From Aestuariibacter salexigens DSM 15300 (GTDB lineage: Bacteria > Pseudomonadota > Gammaproteobacteria > Enterobacterales > Alteromonadaceae): a DNA stretch of 64,000 nucleotides. How positions within the stretch are numbered: position 1 is the stretch's first letter; the number at the start of each line of letters is the position of its first letter. Under the pieces are notes generated by a model, which saw only the letters and a list, made by a program, of their open reading frames with translations, had not been told where the DNA came from and made no database searches. A program made the translations under genes and the position numbers. The DNA lies in NCBI RefSeq assembly GCF_000429145.1, contig NZ_AUBH01000006.1, forward strand, positions 124,001 to 188,000, read 5' to 3'. Shown piece by piece: positions 37,793 to 52,346 of the stretch.

Positions 37793-38302
37793 ATGCATAT
37801 TAATGTTCGACTTATTACCACGTCAGCGGCGGCATTTATGTTTTATGCAGGCTGGGCTTACTGGGCAAATATGCTGGCCACTGATGATATTTATGTACTG
37901 CTCAGGAGTGCATTGGTGCAGGGAAGCTACAGCGCAGTGGTGACGCTGGTATTTACGTCACTGGTTGAATGGGTGTACACGCGCTCGCATGGCACTTGCC
38001 TTTCTTTAGCCTTTATCGTTCCGGTGATGTGTGCATTCCATTCAACCACCCCACAGAATCTGGCCATAAGGCGCAGTTTTAATGAGGCTCTGGATGCATC
38101 GGCAACGCTTTTCAGAGGGTTGAGGCTTCCCGCAGTGTTGCTTTCTCCCTTACCCGCGCTGTTGGTACAAAGCGCGTTAGTGGTATGCGTGAACCTTATC
38201 AACCAGACACCTAACCTGTGGCTGACAGTCGCACCGAGCATTATGTTTAGTGCAATATATGGGTATATCTATGTTGCCGCGTTATATCGGCAACAGCAGT
38301 AA
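37793..38302 (+). CDS. Small polytopic membrane protein of unknown function
   Basis: Protein of 169 residues with about four hydrophobic segments (near residues 5-27, 38-60, 68-85 and 135-160). A conserved-looking polar stretch lies in the middle (FHSTTPQNLAIRRSFNEALDASATLF). I do not recognise a family. The start is ATG 37793, with TAAGG 7 bases upstream; a TTG two codons earlier is less likely. It ends 8 bases from the folA stop on the opposite strand without a clear terminator. It closes the accessory segment that began after rpoS. Confidence 0.7.
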   Translation: MHINVRLITTSAAAFMFYAGWAYWANMLATDDIYVLLRSALVQGSYSAVVTLVFTSLVEWVYTRSHGTCLSLAFIVPVMCAFHSTTPQNLAIRRSFNEALDASATLFRGLRLPAVLLSPLPALLVQSALVVCVNLINQTPNLWLTVAPSIMFSAIYGYIYVAALYRQQQ

Positions 38303-38310
38303 ACAATGAA

Positions 38311-38802
38311 CTAACGTACTCGCGCTAACGTGATGAATCGATAGTCGTAAGGATTACGCTCATCGGCAACATGCTCTGATTCATCAGTCAGTTGCCAGTT
38401 GCCTTGGCTTTCGTAGTCAGGGAATTGGGTATCACCGTCTACTGCCAGGTCAATATGCGTCAGATAGAGTCTCTCACACAGAGGCAGAAAATATGTGTAG
38501 ATGGCACCGCCGCCAATGACCATTAGCTCTTCCACATCTCCGGCTGCTTTGACGGCTTCATCTGGCGTATTCACTACCACAGCATCCTCGAGGACATAGT
38601 CTGTATCGCGAGTGATCACGATGTTTAATCGGCCTGGCAGCGCCTTACCTATGGATTCATAGGTTTTACGCCCCATCACCACCGGCTTACCAAGCGTGAT
38701 CTGTTTAAAATGCTTGAGATCTGCGGGCAGATGCCATGGCATTGCGTTATCTTTGCCAATCACCCGGTTGTCTGCCATGGCAGCAATCATTGAAATAATC
38801 AT
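38311..38802 (-). CDS. folA: Dihydrofolate reductase
   Basis: NADPH-dependent reductase that regenerates tetrahydrofolate consumed by ThyA. It is a chromosomal FolA type of 163 residues: MIAAMADNRVIGKDNAMPWHLPADLKHFK holds the substrate-binding Asp-type loop and the PWHLPxD signature, then VVMGRKTYESIG and the VIGGGAIY NADPH-binding block. It starts at ATG 38802, 9 bases after the cgtA stop, so it probably rides on the cgtA transcript. Confidence 0.97.
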   Translation of the reverse strand: MIISMIAAMADNRVIGKDNAMPWHLPADLKHFKQITLGKPVVMGRKTYESIGKALPGRLNIVITRDTDYVLEDAVVVNTPDEAVKAAGDVEELMVIGGGAIYTYFLPLCERLYLTHIDLAVDGDTQFPDYESQGNWQLTDESEHVADERNPYDYRFITLARVR

Positions 38803-38811
38803 CGACTTTGC

Positions 38812-39972
<1,161 letters not shown>

Positions 39973-40012
39973 TTAACGCTGTTGCGAACAGTTGCACTTA
40001 TTAGAGTTTAAC

Positions 40013-40040
40013 AAAAAAGCCCCGCATGAGCGGGGCTTTT
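40013..40040 (-). terminator. Terminator between rpmA and cgtA
   Basis: An 11-bp perfect stem, AAAAGCCCCGC (40015-40025) with GCGGGGCTTTT (40030-40040), around an ATGA loop. Read on the minus strand it ends in a run of six T, so it terminates or attenuates rplU-rpmA transcription before cgtA. Confidence 0.9.
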
Positions 40041-40070
40041 GCGTAATCTGAATGTCAGACCGTGACAGAT

Positions 40071-40328
40071 TTACTCTGCAACGATGCTCACATACTTACG
40101 GTTTTGAGGACCTTTCACTTCAAACTGTACTTTGCCGTCAGACAAAGCAAACAGCGTGTGGTCCTTACCACAACCCACGTTGTCGCCCGCGTGGAAACGA
40201 GTACCGCGCTGACGAACAATGATGTTACCTGCTAATACAGACTCACCACCGAAACGCTTTACACCAAGGCGTTTGCTTTCTGAGTCGCGACCGTTTTTGG
40301 TGCTACCACCGGCCTTTTTGTGTGCCAT
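40071..40328 (-). CDS. rpmA: 50S ribosomal protein L27
   Basis: Ribosomal protein near the peptidyl-transferase centre. The 85 residues start with [24 protein letters not shown], the invariant L27 N-terminus, and contain ILVRQRGT-like [17 protein letters not shown]. No N-terminal cleavage extension is present, as is normal in Gram-negatives. It lies 15 bases after rplU and before a strong terminator. Confidence 0.99.
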   Translation of the reverse strand: MAHKKAGGSTKNGRDSESKRLGVKRFGGESVLAGNIIVRQRGTRFHAGDNVGCGKDHTLFALSDGKVQFEVKGPQNRKYVSIVAE

Positions 40329-40343
40329 GTGTTCGTACTCCTC

Positions 40344-40655
40344 TTAAGCGCTGATACCAGTGATTTTCACTTCTGTGAACCACTGACGATGTCCCATCTG
40401 TGAGCGTGAATGCTTACGACGACGGAACTTTACAATTTTCACTTTCTCACCACGGCCGTGTGTCACAACCTCTGCAGTGATTTTACCACCAGCAACGAAA
40501 GGTGTGCCGATTTTTACATCGTCACCATTGCTGACCATTAATACGTTATCGAACTCAACAGTGTCACCTGGGGCGACTTCAATCTTCTCGAGACGAACGG
40601 TTTGGCCTTCAGCCACACGGTGTTGCTTGCCACCACTTTGGAAAACCGCGTACAT
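40344..40655 (-). CDS. rplU: 50S ribosomal protein L21
   Basis: Large-subunit protein binding 23S rRNA, 103 residues. The N-terminus [25 protein letters not shown] is the canonical L21 start, so ATG 40655 is right even though the frame stays open for 29 more codons upstream. The end, [22 protein letters not shown], is the L21 signature. A GGAG lies just upstream of the ATG. First gene of the rplU-rpmA operon, with a good sigma-70 promoter at 40707-40735. Confidence 0.99.
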   Translation of the reverse strand: MYAVFQSGGKQHRVAEGQTVRLEKIEVAPGDTVEFDNVLMVSNGDDVKIGTPFVAGGKITAEVVTHGRGEKVKIVKFRRRKHSRSQMGHRQWFTEVKITGISA

Positions 40656-40706
40656 AGTTAACTCCGCTCTGCGCATCATGCGCGACAATTCAAAAACAGG
40701 GCGCGA

Positions 40707-40735
40707 ATTGTACGCGAAGCCCCTGCGAGCCGCAA
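40707..40735 (-). promoter_or_regulatory. Sigma-70 promoter of rplU-rpmA
   Basis: On the minus strand, a -35 box TTGCGG (40730-40735) and a -10 box TACAAT (40707-40712) are separated by exactly 17 bases. The -10 box lies 51 bases upstream of the rplU start codon. The very GC-rich discriminator fits a ribosomal-protein promoter. Confidence 0.75.
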
Positions 40736-40926
40736 GCCCCAAAACACATAAATTTGTGTATTTTTACAGCAGCATAGATAAGCAGCTTAAAGTGCTTTGT
40801 GAACCGAATCACAGGCAGACAGTATTCACATTTGTAAATGACGTCAAACAGGACATCACGATGCGCTTTCAGTTAAACTACGAGCCATAAATGTTAAGTA
40901 GTAAAATAAAGGTGTATTCCACTTAC

Positions 40927-41898
40927 ATGGATATGCAAACCATTCGCGAATTAGCGGAACAAGACATGCGCGCTGTCAATCAGCTCATCCAACAGCAGGT
41001 CGAGTCTGATGTCAGCCTCATTAACCAACTAGGCTTTTACATCGTCAACAGTGGCGGGAAGCGTCTTCGTCCAATGTTAAGTGTGATTGCAGCACGGGCA
41101 TTGGGTATAAACTCGACCGATCATCATACTCTGGCCGCCATCGTTGAATTTATACATACCGCGACCCTACTGCATGATGATGTGGTTGATGAGTCAACCA
41201 TGCGCAGAGGCAGAGAGACGGCCAACGCAGTGTTTGGTAACCAGGCCAGTGTGCTAGTCGGAGACTTTTTATATACCCGATCTTTTCAGATGATGGTGAG
41301 TCTGAAGCGAATGCGTGTGATGGAGATCCTGTCAGACGCAACCAATGTTATTGCCGAAGGTGAAGTGATGCAGTTAATGAACTGCAACGATCCGGACACC
41401 ACAGAGGCGCGCTACATGCAGGTCATTTACAGTAAAACGGCAAGACTGTTCGAAGCCGCTACACAGCTTGCTGCCGTGCTGACTGACAAACCAGAGCATA
41501 TTGAAAATGCAATGGCTGAATATGGCCGTTTTCTGGGTACGGCGTTCCAGCTTATCGATGATGTGTTGGACTACGCTGCCGACGCTGAAGAGATGGGTAA
41601 AAACGTTGGTGACGATTTGGCAGAAGGAAAACCGACCCTACCGCTTCTCTATGCCATGTGGCATGGCAATGACACGCAGCGCGACATGATCAGGCATGCC
41701 ATTGAACATGCTGACGGTACGCAGCATTTCGACGCTATTGTCGCCGCCATGCATGAGACGGGTGCGTTAGATTACACACGTAAACTCGCACTACGTGCGG
41801 TAGAAGACGCAGTTGCATCATTGTCTTGTATCCCCGACAGTGATTACAAGCACGCGCTAATTGCCCTCGCTCATAGTGCAGTAAACAGGATCGCATAA
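40927..41898 (+). CDS. ispB: Octaprenyl diphosphate synthase
   Basis: Trans-isoprenyl diphosphate synthase that makes the ubiquinone side chain by adding isopentenyl diphosphate units to FPP. Both Asp-rich motifs are present: the first, LLHDDVVDES, and the second, QLIDDVLDY. The GGKRLRPM substrate-binding block is also there. I chose ATG 40927, which gives 323 residues, exactly the E. coli length; an ATG at 40891 would add 12 unmatched residues. It is divergent from rplU, as in E. coli. A strong terminator follows. Confidence 0.96.
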   Translation: MDMQTIRELAEQDMRAVNQLIQQQVESDVSLINQLGFYIVNSGGKRLRPMLSVIAARALGINSTDHHTLAAIVEFIHTATLLHDDVVDESTMRRGRETANAVFGNQASVLVGDFLYTRSFQMMVSLKRMRVMEILSDATNVIAEGEVMQLMNCNDPDTTEARYMQVIYSKTARLFEAATQLAAVLTDKPEHIENAMAEYGRFLGTAFQLIDDVLDYAADAEEMGKNVGDDLAEGKPTLPLLYAMWHGNDTQRDMIRHAIEHADGTQHFDAIVAAMHETGALDYTRKLALRAVEDAVASLSCIPDSDYKHALIALAHSAVNRIA

Positions 41899-41911
41899 CC
41901 CTTTTTTTAGT

Positions 41912-41947
41912 AAAAAGCGCAGCATCAGCTGCGTTTTTTATTTTTTG
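41912..41947 (+). terminator. Rho-independent terminator of ispB
   Basis: The stem CGCAGC (41918-41923) pairs with GCTGCG (41928-41933) around ATCA, flanked by A-rich sequence. It is followed by six T, an A and six more T. It ends 40 bases before the start of the Tat amidohydrolase, so that gene needs its own promoter. Confidence 0.9.
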
Positions 41948-41986
41948 ACTATACTGAATTCATCCAGCCTTTACAGGGAATCCAGT

Positions 41987-43456
41987 ATGGCCAGCTCCCG
42001 CTCTGCACTTCATCCCACAGATGATGTTTTGCCAGTCAAATTTGACAGTACATCAAACGGTGAATTCATTCCTCCTGAGCTATCACCGCGGGAGAATATG
42101 ATTAATGACATGGCACGTGAGGCAATGCAGAGGCAAAGTCGCCGCTTGGGCATGGACCGACGCACATTTCTCTATAGCAGCTGTGCCGTTGCCACCACCT
42201 TACTTACCGCTAATCAAGTCAATGCGACACACAATATCAGTGGCGGCTTTTTCTCACTGGCAGCAGACGCAGCCAGTGAGCCAGAGGCTGCGTCTCGTTT
42301 ACATGGTGATGAATTTATCTTTGACATTCAGGGTCACTTTGTTGACCCCAACGGACGCTGGCTTAACGGCCTACCCGCCTCCGCCACTCCCTTTGCTGGT
42401 CTTCCTAATGCGAGCTGTGATTTGGCGGATATGCCTGGCGACAGAAGCTACTTAAATTGTCTTGGACCAGAACAGTTCGTTAAGGATGTTTTTGTAGATA
42501 GTGACACCAGTATGATGGTGCTGTCTTTTGTCCCTTCCCGTCGCGAGGCTGAGCCACTGACGATTGAGGAAGCAGATGCCACTCGCCACATTATAGACAG
42601 TATGGAAGGTGATCATCGTCTGCTACTACATGGTAGGGTGAACCCGAATCAGGATGGCGATTTACAGGGTATGGATGAGCTGGCAGAAAAGTGGCACGTC
42701 AGCGCCTGGAAAACCTACACCCAGTGGGGACCTGAAGGTAAGGGATTTTATCTTGATGATGACGTTGGTCTGGCGTTTATCGAAAAAGCACGCGCACTGG
42801 GAGTGAAAAACATCTGTATACATAAAGGTATACCCTTTGGACCTCGCTCATACGAGCACAGCCTTTGTACTGATATTGGTCGTGTTGCCAAACGCTATCC
42901 AGATGTCAACTTCATCATCTATCACAGCGGTTTTGACCCACAGATTGAGGAAACCGAATTTGCAGAGGGCGCGGGGAAAGCTGGCATAGATTCTCTTGTT
43001 CAGTCTATGTTGGATAACGATGTTGCACCGAACAGCAACGTGTATGCAGAGCTAGGCTCAACCTGGCGCTTTGTTATGCGTCATCCTGAGCAAGCAGCGC
43101 ATTTAATTGGCAAGTTAGTTAAATACATAGGCGAAGATAATGTGCTGTGGGGAACTGACAGCATATGGTATGGCTCTCCACAGGATCAAATGCAGGCTTT
43201 CCGTGTATTTCAAATAAGCGAACAGTTTCAGGAAAAATATGCTTACCGTGAAATGACCGATGAACTACGCCGCAAGATTTTTGGTTTGAATGCAACCAAG
43301 CCCTACGCCATCAGTGCTGATGAAGTGCTACGGTTTATGCAACACGATAAAGTGGCACAAATGAAACAGCAGCATCAACACAGTCCGCACTTTCGCACCT
43401 ATGGCCCGAAAACCCGGCGTGAATTTCTCAATCTCAAAAAATGGGAACAGGTTTGA
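41987..43456 (+). CDS. Tat-exported metal-dependent amidohydrolase (amidohydrolase-2 type)
   Basis: Protein of 489 residues. A twin-arginine signal sits unusually deep: RR at 58-59 in MDRRTFLYSSCAVATTLL, after a 57-residue charged leader. The mature part looks like an amidohydrolase-2 (PF04909-type) TIM barrel. The first metal motif is D113-x-Q115-x-H117 rather than HxH; His in CIHKGIP, His in IIYHSGFD and Asp in LWGTDSIWYG follow. The substrate is unknown. ATG 41987 with AGGGA upstream is preferred over a TTG at 41945, which lies within the ispB terminator. The 3' end overlaps the PagL-like gene by 16 bases. Confidence 0.82.
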   Translation: MASSRSALHPTDDVLPVKFDSTSNGEFIPPELSPRENMINDMAREAMQRQSRRLGMDRRTFLYSSCAVATTLLTANQVNATHNISGGFFSLAADAASEPEAASRLHGDEFIFDIQGHFVDPNGRWLNGLPASATPFAGLPNASCDLADMPGDRSYLNCLGPEQFVKDVFVDSDTSMMVLSFVPSRREAEPLTIEEADATRHIIDSMEGDHRLLLHGRVNPNQDGDLQGMDELAEKWHVSAWKTYTQWGPEGKGFYLDDDVGLAFIEKARALGVKNICIHKGIPFGPRSYEHSLCTDIGRVAKRYPDVNFIIYHSGFDPQIEETEFAEGAGKAGIDSLVQSMLDNDVAPNSNVYAELGSTWRFVMRHPEQAAHLIGKLVKYIGEDNVLWGTDSIWYGSPQDQMQAFRVFQISEQFQEKYAYREMTDELRRKIFGLNATKPYAISADEVLRFMQHDKVAQMKQQHQHSPHFRTYGPKTRREFLNLKKWEQV

Positions 43457-43998
43457 TACGACTGCTGGGCATTCTTTGTTTTTTATTACCACTGCAGGGA
43501 TATGCGCAACCTTATAGTCATGGCGTTGCACTGGCATGGGGAGAAGGCTCATCGCGCTGGACGCTGCTTGGCGATCGTGAAATGACCCCTGATGCCTACA
43601 GATTGTCCTATATTTCACCTCAGTTAATATCCTGGCGTGTAGCAACCTCCCACCGGATCGATCTAGATGCAGAGTTCAGTGCACATCATTGGAATGATCC
43701 ATGGCGGGATAAGCATGTCAGCGGTGTATCAATAGTGCCGATGTTTCGCTGGCATTTAGAATTGAGTGAAATCAGCCTGTATGCCGGTTTGGGCATAGGC
43801 ATTATGTTCATCGATGATGATCAGTGGATGGACAGACTGCTCGGCTCTCACTCCCAGTTCGAAGATAAATTCGAACTCGGATTGCAAGCTGGACGCCATC
43901 GTTTAGCGGCCACACTGAGTCATTATTCCAACGCTAATCTGGCCGATATTAACCATGGTGTAAATGTGTATTACGTGAGTTACACATTGATGTGGTGA
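43441..43998 (+). CDS. PagL-like lipid A deacylase / acyloxyacyl hydrolase family protein
   Basis: Outer-membrane beta-barrel of 185 residues with a signal peptide (cleavage near YAQ, residues 21-23). The PagL motif HYSNA lies at 161-165: His161 and Ser163 align with the catalytic His126 and Ser128 of Pseudomonas aeruginosa PagL. The position of the third catalytic residue, Glu140, is Asn175 here, so activity is uncertain. The protein ends in an aromatic residue (YTLMW), as outer-membrane barrels do. It starts 16 bases inside the Tat amidohydrolase gene, so the two are translationally coupled. Confidence 0.8.
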   Translation: MGTGLIRLLGILCFLLPLQGYAQPYSHGVALAWGEGSSRWTLLGDREMTPDAYRLSYISPQLISWRVATSHRIDLDAEFSAHHWNDPWRDKHVSGVSIVPMFRWHLELSEISLYAGLGIGIMFIDDDQWMDRLLGSHSQFEDKFELGLQAGRHRLAATLSHYSNANLADINHGVNVYYVSYTLMW

Positions 43999-44050
43999 GG
44001 GGTTCCTGCCTGATTGGCGTGACCGAAACAAGATACCCACTCAAAAGCGT

Positions 44051-44116
44051 TGCGGGCAAGACGGGATGAGGGTGTCATGCCCGCGAAAATCTTGTCTTGC
44101 CCGCGAAGGCGGGCAT
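44051..44116. repeat. REP-like cluster of interleaved inverted repeats
   Basis: The 7-mer GCGGGCA/TGCCCGC occurs four times in alternating orientation (44052-44058, 44078-44084, 44098-44104, 44109-44115). An 11-bp perfect pair, GCGGGCAAGAC (44052-44062) with GTCTTGCCCGC (44094-44104), competes with a tight hairpin at 44099-44114 (GCCCGC-GAAG-GCGGGC). It lies between convergent genes, as REP elements usually do. Confidence 0.75.
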
Positions 44117-44500
44117 CTAATTCACCACACCATACTTTGCCGCTTTCTGCTCAAATGCCTGACACGCCGGTGTTTGCGGATTTTGTTCAAAGTCCGAACA
44201 GGATAATGCCGCCGCGGATTGAAGGCATGCGGTGGCGGGCTCTACAAGGTCAGGATATGGCTTAATCTGCTCGGCCGTAACAAATTGCGCGCACATACCA
44301 CTCACCATTGCCTCCGCCATCTGGCGTATCTCTGGCGTGATATTTTCAGCCTGCTGCATATTTTGCAGCGTACACTCCCGCAGCTTATCGCATAAAGCCT
44401 GCGAAGCAGCTTGTAAATCCTTCACGTCAGCGAATGACTGCAATGGTGCGATGGCCAGATAAGCTGCTACAACATAGTTAACACAAGGTTGGAATCGCAC
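44117..44500 (-). CDS. Exported six-cysteine protein of unknown function
   Basis: Small protein of 127 residues if it starts at GTG 44500. The start is chosen because it gives a signal peptide (VRFQPCVNYVVAAYLAIAPLQSFA, cleavage after residue 24). The frame stays open a further 26 codons into the upstream lipoprotein gene. The mature part of about 103 residues is helical-looking and has six cysteines (in ALCDK, RECTL, GMCAQ, TACLQ, LSCSD, PACQA), enough for three disulfides in the periplasm. I do not recognise the family. It follows the lipoprotein gene by 40 bases, and its stop touches a REP-like repeat. Confidence 0.65.
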   Translation of the reverse strand: MRFQPCVNYVVAAYLAIAPLQSFADVKDLQAASQALCDKLRECTLQNMQQAENITPEIRQMAEAMVSGMCAQFVTAEQIKPYPDLVEPATACLQSAAALSCSDFEQNPQTPACQAFEQKAAKYGVVN

Positions 44501-44540
44501 GTGTTCTCGCCATAAACAAGAATAATAGTAAGCTTTCAAA

Positions 44541-46596
<2,056 letters not shown>

Positions 46597-48570
46597 TTAA
46601 AAAGTCAGATTAGAGGCAGAAATTTGCATCTCCACTAATTCTTCGAACAGGCTTGACTGTTTACCCAGCAGGGTGGCGTAAATCTGCTTGTAAGCCATTA
46701 CCGCTTTTACATAATTGCGGGTTTCTTTATAAGGAATATTTTCTATCCAGACATCAGCCGGCATGCTGCCGTTTGCAGGCACCCATTCTTTCACCCTTCT
46801 CCAGCCAGCATTATATGATGCAGTCGCCAACAATGGATTGTTGTCCATTTTATCCATTAGATAACGCATATATTGCGTACCAAATTCAACATTTTGCTCG
46901 GGATCAAACAGCGCCCGGTTACTGATTTTTTGCTGGGCAAGGTAACGTGCAGTACTTGGCATTAATTGCATCAGTCCCCGCGCGCCAGCCGAAGAGTTGG
47001 CGTCGACCATAAATGAGCTCTCCCGTCGGGTAATCGCCAACGCCCACTCCGGTTCAACATTATATTTTTCCGAGCGAGGCAATAGCTGTTCCGTGTACGC
47101 CAACGGGAAACGTCGTTTTACATCGTCCAGGTAGCCTGTGCGGCCAAATGCGAGAATCGCCTGATCGTGCCACCCCCACTGATCGGCAATGACTGCAGCG
47201 ACTAAGCGCTGCTGTTCAGGCAGACCGTTTTGCATGCCCAGCCACTCGCGTCTGGCACTGGTATAACGCTCAAGTTGCAGAAACTCATAGGCACGTCTTG
47301 CAGCAGGTAATGATGATACTGCGTCAAGCTGTTGGGCACTGAAGTTAAGCGGCGCATCGGATAATGATGGCATTTTCTTAAGCTTGCCACTGGCCAGAAA
47401 TCCATAATAATGACGCTGCTCAGCCAACTGGTTGAAAATCGGTAATGCAGCGTCCCGAGAACCAAGCTGCTCAAAACCACGTGCCCGCCAGTACGCAAAA
47501 GACAGCTCTTGCGTGTCAGCGATATTAGTAATGTCCATGACGTGGTGCCATTGCTGATGCTTTAAGGCATGGGCCAGATGCCAACGTAGTACCTCTTCAT
47601 CATTGCCTAGCGTCGCGGCTGTTTCCATCCATACTTCCGCCTCGTGATGTTCTTCAATAGCGAGAGCAATGGCAAAACGCTGCGCCAGTTCGGCTTGCTG
47701 AGCTATGGTAAATGCGAAGCGTGACTGTGCATTGCGATAGGTCACCAATGCCAGATCTGCGTTGCGCCATATAAGTCGCCCGAGGCCATAAATCAGGATT
47801 TGCTGCTCTTGCTCTGGAAAGGTCGCGGGAAATTTCGACAGCTTGCTCACCTGACTTGGTGACCGTCGAACGTTTAAAAACAACTCGCCCAGATACCTTT
47901 TTTGTTCCGGCAGTAACTTAGTCAGGTATGGCACCAGTGATGCGCTGCCACCGTCGGCTGCCAGACTTAATCGTTTCCACACATGCTGTTCAGTGCGCAA
48001 TCCTGCTTTTGTCCAGACAGCAAATATGCGATCGCATGCTGACGGCTGGGAATTGCCGACCATCCACAGCTGTTCTGCTTTTTGCATGGCCAATGTTGTC
48101 TGTCCGGCGCGCTCCAAATAGTCAGCATAGGTACAATCCAGTTTGGTGCTGCCTGTGGGGCGATAGTACTCGATAAATAAGTCGACCCGGTTTTTATTCG
48201 CCAGATAACTGAGCCATCGCTCTCTGAGGGGTTCATCCATGGGCGTATCGGCGTATTCAGTAAGGAAATCATCGATTTGCTCAAGGTTTGAAAGGTAAGG
48301 GAACTGGTGTAAGTAACGATATGTCAGATAAGGCTGTAGCGGGTAATCCGCTAATTTTTCTTTCAGGCGTTGAAATTCGCTGTTGCGAGGTTTGGTGGCA
48401 AGCCTCTCAGCCCGTTCAAACCATTTGCGCTGTTGCTCAAGATTTGCATCATTATCGACAGCATACGCGCTGAATGTCGCGCACGCCCATAGCCACAGTG
48501 TAAAGACACTGAGTAGCAGAGACCGTGAACGAATAGAATGCAGCGTAAGCACAGCGCGATTTTCTGGCAT
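46597..48570 (-). CDS. slt: Soluble lytic murein transglycosylase Slt
   Basis: Periplasmic enzyme that cleaves the glycan strand of peptidoglycan to 1,6-anhydro products, the cargo of AmpG (4541-5887). The protein is 657 residues, close to E. coli Slt70. It has a signal peptide ending near FSAYAVD, a long alpha-superhelical region (about 35-465) and a C-terminal lysozyme-like domain with the catalytic Glu in LAITRRESSFMVDANSSAGARGLMQLMPSTA. ATG 48570 is preferred over a TTG three codons upstream. It is divergent from fadBA. Confidence 0.94.
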   Translation of the reverse strand: MPENRAVLTLHSIRSRSLLLSVFTLWLWACATFSAYAVDNDANLEQQRKWFERAERLATKPRNSEFQRLKEKLADYPLQPYLTYRYLHQFPYLSNLEQIDDFLTEYADTPMDEPLRERWLSYLANKNRVDLFIEYYRPTGSTKLDCTYADYLERAGQTTLAMQKAEQLWMVGNSQPSACDRIFAVWTKAGLRTEQHVWKRLSLAADGGSASLVPYLTKLLPEQKRYLGELFLNVRRSPSQVSKLSKFPATFPEQEQQILIYGLGRLIWRNADLALVTYRNAQSRFAFTIAQQAELAQRFAIALAIEEHHEAEVWMETAATLGNDEEVLRWHLAHALKHQQWHHVMDITNIADTQELSFAYWRARGFEQLGSRDAALPIFNQLAEQRHYYGFLASGKLKKMPSLSDAPLNFSAQQLDAVSSLPAARRAYEFLQLERYTSARREWLGMQNGLPEQQRLVAAVIADQWGWHDQAILAFGRTGYLDDVKRRFPLAYTEQLLPRSEKYNVEPEWALAITRRESSFMVDANSSAGARGLMQLMPSTARYLAQQKISNRALFDPEQNVEFGTQYMRYLMDKMDNNPLLATASYNAGWRRVKEWVPANGSMPADVWIENIPYKETRNYVKAVMAYKQIYATLLGKQSSLFEELVEMQISASNLTF

Positions 48571-48672
48571 GCGAGACAATCAATATAACCCGAAATTTTT
48601 AGTTCGCCATGACAAACCATAAAAGATCCGCATCAGGATGCAAGTCCTACTTGAAAGCCGCCAGAACGCACA

Positions 48673-48694
48673 CATTTAAACAATTGTTTAAATG
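48673..48694. promoter_or_regulatory. Perfect 22-bp palindrome upstream of fadBA, probable fatty-acid repressor operator
   Basis: Each half-site reads CATTTAAACAA and the two halves are exact reverse complements. It lies 92 bases before the fadB ATG in the slt-fadB divergent region. The AAACA-TGTTT core resembles operators of the TetR-type fatty-acid regulator PsrA known from other gammaproteobacteria. The assignment to PsrA is inference; the palindrome itself is certain. Confidence 0.7.
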
Positions 48695-48785
48695 CTATTG
48701 AAATTTGCGTTGGCTTTTACAAGAATCTAGCCACCCTACCAAGGCACAGCGTGTGCCATCAATTCACGGGTCTAAGGAGACTACA

Positions 48786-52120
<3,335 letters not shown>

Positions 52121-52140
52121 GCCATACTCAACGCTAAGTA

Positions 52141-52170
52141 AAAAAATGGGCCTCACAGAGGCCCATTTTC
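52141..52170 (+). terminator. Rho-independent terminator of fadBA
   Basis: A 12-bp perfect stem (52143-52154 with 52158-52169) around an ACA loop, containing the core ATGGGCCTC/GAGGCCCAT. It is A-rich on the left and T-rich on the right (TTTTCATTT). It lies 20 bases after the fadA stop. Confidence 0.92.
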
Positions 52171-52346
52171 ATTTCCATAACAGCCTGTCTACACAACAAC
52201 CACAAGGCTTTAATAACTCGTAAAGCTGGGTGTACCTTTATCACTCAACTTGGCTCGTCTAATTATCCATCAACGTTCTGTATCCTGACACTCGTGCTTT
52301 AAAATGCGTGCTTTCTTAGCAATCAGATGGCAACGGAACACAGCAC

